From positions 186,001 through 250,000 of the forward strand of contig NZ_CADCXY010000003.1 in NCBI RefSeq assembly GCF_902806985.1: DNA of 64,000 nucleotides, given 5' to 3'. The position numbers and the translations under genes were made by a program. Below the pieces are notes generated by a model. It was not told the DNA's origin and did not search any database. It saw nothing but the letters and a program-made list of their open reading frames with translations. Positions 60,556 to 64,000 of the stretch are shown piece by piece. The stretch is from Pseudidiomarina piscicola. GTDB lineage: Bacteria; Pseudomonadota; Gammaproteobacteria; Enterobacterales; Alteromonadaceae. How positions within the stretch are numbered: position 1 is the stretch's first letter; every line of letters starts with the position of its first letter.

Positions 60556-61842
60556 TTGACACAACTTAGTGGAGCTTTTAGCTTGTACATATATTTCATT
60601 TTAGGATTGATAAAGTCAATTGTTTTTTATCGGAAGACTATGATGAGAAACGAGCTTTTGGCGTTTATAGTTTTCTTATTCGGAATGATATTTTATCTCA
60701 TCCCTTTCGTCTACTTTGTCAATGATGCTGAGTTGAGTTTAAAGTATTCTGAAAGTTATTTGTTGTTAACATCCGTATTTATAGCTAACTTGGTGATTTT
60801 TTTAGGGGTATTAAGATTGTCACGAAAATATCTGTTAGCAGATATTAGGGATAGAATAAAGACAACAAGGATCCCCCCCCTTTTTAAGCTAAGAGACGGA
60901 ATGGTCATATGCTTTTCCTTGATGGCGTGGTTTTTTCTAGATGTTTTCTTAAGTGAAAGCCTTCTTGATGTAAGTTCTCGCGGTGAGTTTCTACTCGAAA
61001 ACTATAATGACCGCCTTGAGACTGGGGGATTTTCTTTCGTAACGAAAATACTTAAAGTTTTGCTGTTTGTAACCATATTAGATATCTATGCTCATGGTAA
61101 AAAGAGACTTGCATACTTGCTCTTTGTGATTATCTCGCTCTTGGAGATTGTTCTAATTGTTAAAACATCAACTCATCGGTCTCCTATTATTTTTATTTTC
61201 GCCTCTATTTTCTTTGCTTATCTCGTTTTTCTGAAAAAGGTTCGTATATATTCCTATATTTTAATAGTAGGGATGTTAATCCTTCCTATCTACTTTTCCG
61301 CTGCGGCAATGATGCGAGCTGGTTTAGATATCAACCTTTCAGATTCTTACTCAAAGATTTTGACTCACGGATACACAGGACTATACACTGTTTCGGAAAT
61401 TCCGGTATTAAAGGATGCATTGTCGTCAGGCCGAGTCGAATATGAATATGGGAAACAGTTGATCTATACGCTATTAACTCCAATTCCAAGAGTTGTATGG
61501 TCAAATAAGCCTAATGTGAGCTTTAGCTCTCGTAAGACGATTGAGATTTATGGGGCAATACGCCCCGGCAATTGGGTTAGAACTTTCACGTTGTTTGGTG
61601 AGGGTTATGCGCAGTTTGGCTATTTAGGTGTTATATTATATGGGGTTATTTTTGTCGCTTTTCTTAATTTTGTTTTCTTTGTGTTAAGCAAGCATATCTA
61701 TGTAATTCTTCCTATGTTGAAATACCTTGCGTCCTTTCCACTGTTTGTTCGGGCCGATTTATTTTCTTTCGTTGGAGCGATGTTACCTATCTTGATCGTC
61801 TTGCTCGGACTTAAACTATTAACGGGAATTGAAAGACGCTAA
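60556..61842 (+). CDS. wzy: Oligosaccharide repeat-unit polymerase, Wzy-like
   Basis: The protein has up to 428 residues with about 11 membrane segments. A periplasmic loop contains TPIPRVVWSNKPNVSFSSRK, and RTFTLFGEGYAQFGYLGVIL follows, a pattern of the O-antigen polymerase/oligosaccharide repeat-unit polymerase family. The start is uncertain: TTG 60556 has no clear ribosome site and its TTGACA could be a promoter element; ATG 60640 or 60643 are alternatives. It is very AT-rich relative to locus 1. Confidence 0.8.
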   Translation: MTQLSGAFSLYIYFILGLIKSIVFYRKTMMRNELLAFIVFLFGMIFYLIPFVYFVNDAELSLKYSESYLLLTSVFIANLVIFLGVLRLSRKYLLADIRDRIKTTRIPPLFKLRDGMVICFSLMAWFFLDVFLSESLLDVSSRGEFLLENYNDRLETGGFSFVTKILKVLLFVTILDIYAHGKKRLAYLLFVIISLLEIVLIVKTSTHRSPIIFIFASIFFAYLVFLKKVRIYSYILIVGMLILPIYFSAAAMMRAGLDINLSDSYSKILTHGYTGLYTVSEIPVLKDALSSGRVEYEYGKQLIYTLLTPIPRVVWSNKPNVSFSSRKTIEIYGAIRPGNWVRTFTLFGEGYAQFGYLGVILYGVIFVAFLNFVFFVLSKHIYVILPMLKYLASFPLFVRADLFSFVGAMLPILIVLLGLKLLTGIERR

Positions 61843-61934
61843 TGTCTAGTTTTAGTAGTTATTGGTCGTAGATGGTTTTACTATGGTAAAGGTTGAAGTA
61901 GGCCCTTGGGTATTAGTGAGGAGCGTGTTTTGAT

Positions 61935-63050
61935 ATGAAGAGTTCGATTGTGTTCGTTTTGCCGACAGTTGGACAACCAAGATTCTCTAAAAGAATAGAG
62001 ACAGTTTCAACGGCACTCCATCTCAAGGGAGTGTTTGCGTTTCAAAGGGATTATCACAAAGGCTCAAATGTAGGGCATAAGGTCGAGTTACTAGGTGAGC
62101 TACGAAAGGGAAGATATATTGCACGTTTAAACGCCTATCTTAAAGCGTTGCTAGTTGTGCGTAAATCGGTAAAAGATACTGATATTATATATTTATTCGG
62201 TTCAGACCTAGTATTCTTGGGGGTTATTGCTTGTATCTTTACTAAATGTCAAGTTGTCGTAGAGGTAGGGGATATTCGGCCTATTCAAACATCTAAAGGA
62301 GTTCTATCCAGAATTTATCGGTGTATCGAGAGACTATTCCTAGCAAAAGTGGGGCTACTAGTCGTTACCTCCGAAAAATTCAAAACTGAATTTTTTCAAG
62401 CTTGCTACAGGATAGAAAATATAGTGGTTGTTGAGAATAAAGTCCAGTTTAGCTGGTATGATAAAGGATATTACACAAGACTACTCAAAGCTGAAGAGGA
62501 AAGTGGTCGAGTCAAAATAGGCTACTTTGGTTTGTTAAGGTGTGCTTGGTCCGCTAATTGCCTTTATCATCTTTTGAGTGAGTACTCAAACAAATTTGAA
62601 CTTGTATTAGCAGGGTTTGTTTTTGATGGATACACTGAGTTTCAGAAGCTGATATCTTTAGATAATGTCTTGTATCTAGGTGAATATAAAAACCCAGAAC
62701 AGGTTTCTTGTTTATACAACGAAGTAGATATTGTCTGGGGAGCATATAAGCCAATCGAATCGTCAGACTATAACTTGAAATGGGCTAGAACAAATAGGTT
62801 TTATGAAGCTACAGTTATGGGGAAGCCTCTAATTTTACGTGAAGGCTCACAGGATGGTGTTTTCGGGAAGAGTTTAGGGAATTCAGTTCTACTGTCAGAT
62901 GCCAATTATGTTACATGCGCTGAGCGGATAGCCGCTGAGCTACCGGATAAAATGACATCGTTAAGAACAGCGTCAGATAGAGTTAAGGCGTTGGATTACA
63001 CGACGAAAGAACAAGACCTAACGTTAATAGAACGGTTGTTAGAGATTTAA
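61935..63050 (+). CDS. Glycosyltransferase, GT4-like
   Basis: The protein has 371 residues. The opening SIVFVLPTVGQPRFSKRIETV and the C-terminal YLGEYKNPEQVSCLYNEVDIVWGAY with RFYEATVMGKPLILREGS suggest a GT-B enzyme with the acidic residue of GT4 proteins. Overall similarity to named enzymes looks low. It probably adds a sugar in the locus 2 unit. Confidence 0.75.
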   Translation: MKSSIVFVLPTVGQPRFSKRIETVSTALHLKGVFAFQRDYHKGSNVGHKVELLGELRKGRYIARLNAYLKALLVVRKSVKDTDIIYLFGSDLVFLGVIACIFTKCQVVVEVGDIRPIQTSKGVLSRIYRCIERLFLAKVGLLVVTSEKFKTEFFQACYRIENIVVVENKVQFSWYDKGYYTRLLKAEEESGRVKIGYFGLLRCAWSANCLYHLLSEYSNKFELVLAGFVFDGYTEFQKLISLDNVLYLGEYKNPEQVSCLYNEVDIVWGAYKPIESSDYNLKWARTNRFYEATVMGKPLILREGSQDGVFGKSLGNSVLLSDANYVTCAERIAAELPDKMTSLRTASDRVKALDYTTKEQDLTLIERLLEI

Positions 63051-63110
63051 TAAGAATACTTTAAAGTTACCAGTAGCGATTAAAAATTTTCAATCAAATA
63101 AAGAAAGCAT

Positions 63111-64000
63111 ATGAAACAAATACTTCAAGATCTGTCAAAAGGTCACACTAGCATTTTAGAAGCTCCTACGCCGTTAGTAGCCGCGGGAACTTTGCTTATA
63201 GATACGAGAGTATCGTTAATTTCAGCTGGAACTGAGCGCATGCTAGTGAGCTTTGGCAAGGCTTCCGTTCTCGAAAAAGCGCGTCAGCAACCTGAAAAGG
63301 TAAAAATGGTTTTGGAGAAGATTAAAACGGATGGCCTGGCAACCACGTTCGAGGCAATAAAAGCAAAGTTAACTCATCCAATTCCCCTTGGCTATTCTAA
63401 TGTTGGTGTGATTTCGGATGTAGGCGATGGAGTTAAGGGATTTAAGTTAGGCGATCGTGTCGTCTCAAATGGAGCACATGCTGACATTGTTCGAGTCCCC
63501 AAAAACCTTTGTGCCCGTATCCCGGATAATGTGACCGACGAGGAAGCTTGTTTTACGGTTGTCTCTAGTATTGGTTTACAAGGAGTTCGCTTATTAGCTC
63601 CCACACTTGGTGAGTCTTTTTGCGTTATTGGGGCTGGCTTAATAGGGCTAATTACTATTCAGCTGTTGAAAGCGCAAGGTTGCCGCGTTCTTGCAGTCGA
63701 CTATGATGAACAGAAACTTGAGTTAGCACGGCAATTCGGTGCGGACACATGTAACCCTTCAAGCGGGCAAGACCCTGTCGAAGTTGGTCTTGCATTCAGC
63801 CAGTGGAGAGGTATCGATGGCGTAATTATCACTGCCTCGACAAGTTCGTCAGATCCGATTAGTCAAGCTGCAACAATGAGTCGTCGCCGCGGGCGCATTA
63901 TTCTTGTAGGTGTTACTGGAACGGAGCTAAACCGCTCAGAGTTTTACGAGAAAGAGTTGACTTTTCAAGTTTCGTGTTCATATGGGCCTGGGCGTTACGA
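63111..64000 (+). CDS. Bi-domain oxidoreductase, zinc-type dehydrogenase N-terminal part (3' end outside window)
   Basis: About 296 codons are visible, open to the window edge. After a diverged N-terminal domain (SAGTERMLVSFGKASVLEKA), PLGYSNVGVISDVGDGVKGF and the NAD(P)-binding FCVIGAGLIGLITIQLLKAQ match medium-chain dehydrogenases. The opening is characteristic of long proteins in polysaccharide clusters that carry a second GFO/IDH/MocA oxidoreductase domain. Substrate unknown. Confidence 0.85.
   Translation, partial: MKQILQDLSKGHTSILEAPTPLVAAGTLLIDTRVSLISAGTERMLVSFGKASVLEKARQQPEKVKMVLEKIKTDGLATTFEAIKAKLTHPIPLGYSNVGVISDVGDGVKGFKLGDRVVSNGAHADIVRVPKNLCARIPDNVTDEEACFTVVSSIGLQGVRLLAPTLGESFCVIGAGLIGLITIQLLKAQGCRVLAVDYDEQKLELARQFGADTCNPSSGQDPVEVGLAFSQWRGIDGVIITASTSSSDPISQAATMSRRRGRIILVGVTGTELNRSEFYEKELTFQVSCSYGPGRY

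Noticed and set aside
60556-60584. Promoter with TTGACA at 60556 ahead of the polymerase gene
   Set aside because: The -35 match is exact, but the best -10 at 17 bases (TAGCTT) is poor, and the same TTG may be the start codon; not strong enough to list.

Overview
The window looks like chromosomal DNA of a marine gammaproteobacterium of the Alteromonadales type. Idiomarinaceae is my best guess. The basis is gene content (E. coli-like Ugd, WecA, WecB, RfaH with an exact ops site, a gfc/yjb operon, type II secretion) and mid-range base composition; no rRNA or other taxonomic marker is present. Almost everything concerns the cell surface: building, exporting and anchoring polysaccharide, and secreting protein. 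I saw no tRNA, rRNA or CRISPR array.

Layout. 1-1.1 kb: the end of an unknown gene and an MscS channel. 1.2-15.4 kb: a yjbEFGH-type exopolysaccharide operon (small Thr/Pro-rich secreted protein, lipoprotein, periplasmic protein, outer-membrane protein) running with no real gap into a type II secretion operon in the unusual order G-E-F-H-I-J-K-L-M-C-D. 15.7-17.5 kb: one large acidic secreted protein with its own leader and a strong terminator, the obvious candidate substrate (S-layer-like). 17.6-36.6 kb: polysaccharide locus 1, with flippase, nitroreductase-like protein, two Wzz-like proteins, polymerase, pyruvyl transferase, a divergent four-gene block (GT4, WecB, GT2, WecG/TagA-like), Ugd, WecA, a large SLBB export protein, Pgi, a 2OG-Fe(II) oxygenase and a Wzi-like barrel. 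36.6-39.4 kb: an ATP-grasp ligase plus methyltransferase cassette bracketed by inverted arrays of GC-rich palindromes. 39.5-64 kb: RfaH, an ops element, and polysaccharide locus 2 in the order of the E. coli group 4 capsule operon (gfcA, a fused gfcB-gfcC, gfcD, wza, wzb, wzc), then rmlB-rmlA-aminotransferase-formyltransferase sugar genes, flippase, glycosyltransferases, polymerase and a truncated oxidoreductase.

The variable part of locus 2 (54.2-60.5 kb) is scarred. A decayed flippase gene is cut by an IS3-family element, which is itself cut by an intact IS256-family element. Downstream, an inverted IS256 remnant carries a piece of the same IS3 element. An intact flippase and a glycosyltransferase lie between these scars, which fits replacement of serotype-determining genes.

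The least expected signal is a family of GC-rich palindromes sharing the core GGGGGCAGCCCCC or its close variants. I count twelve cores in five places. Three places are inside genes (gspH, the methyltransferase, the gfcB-gfcC fusion) and stay in frame; two are three-hairpin arrays in inverted orientation around the ATP-grasp/methyltransferase cassette. At several of these sites the + strand switches from C-rich/G-poor upstream to G-rich/C-poor downstream.
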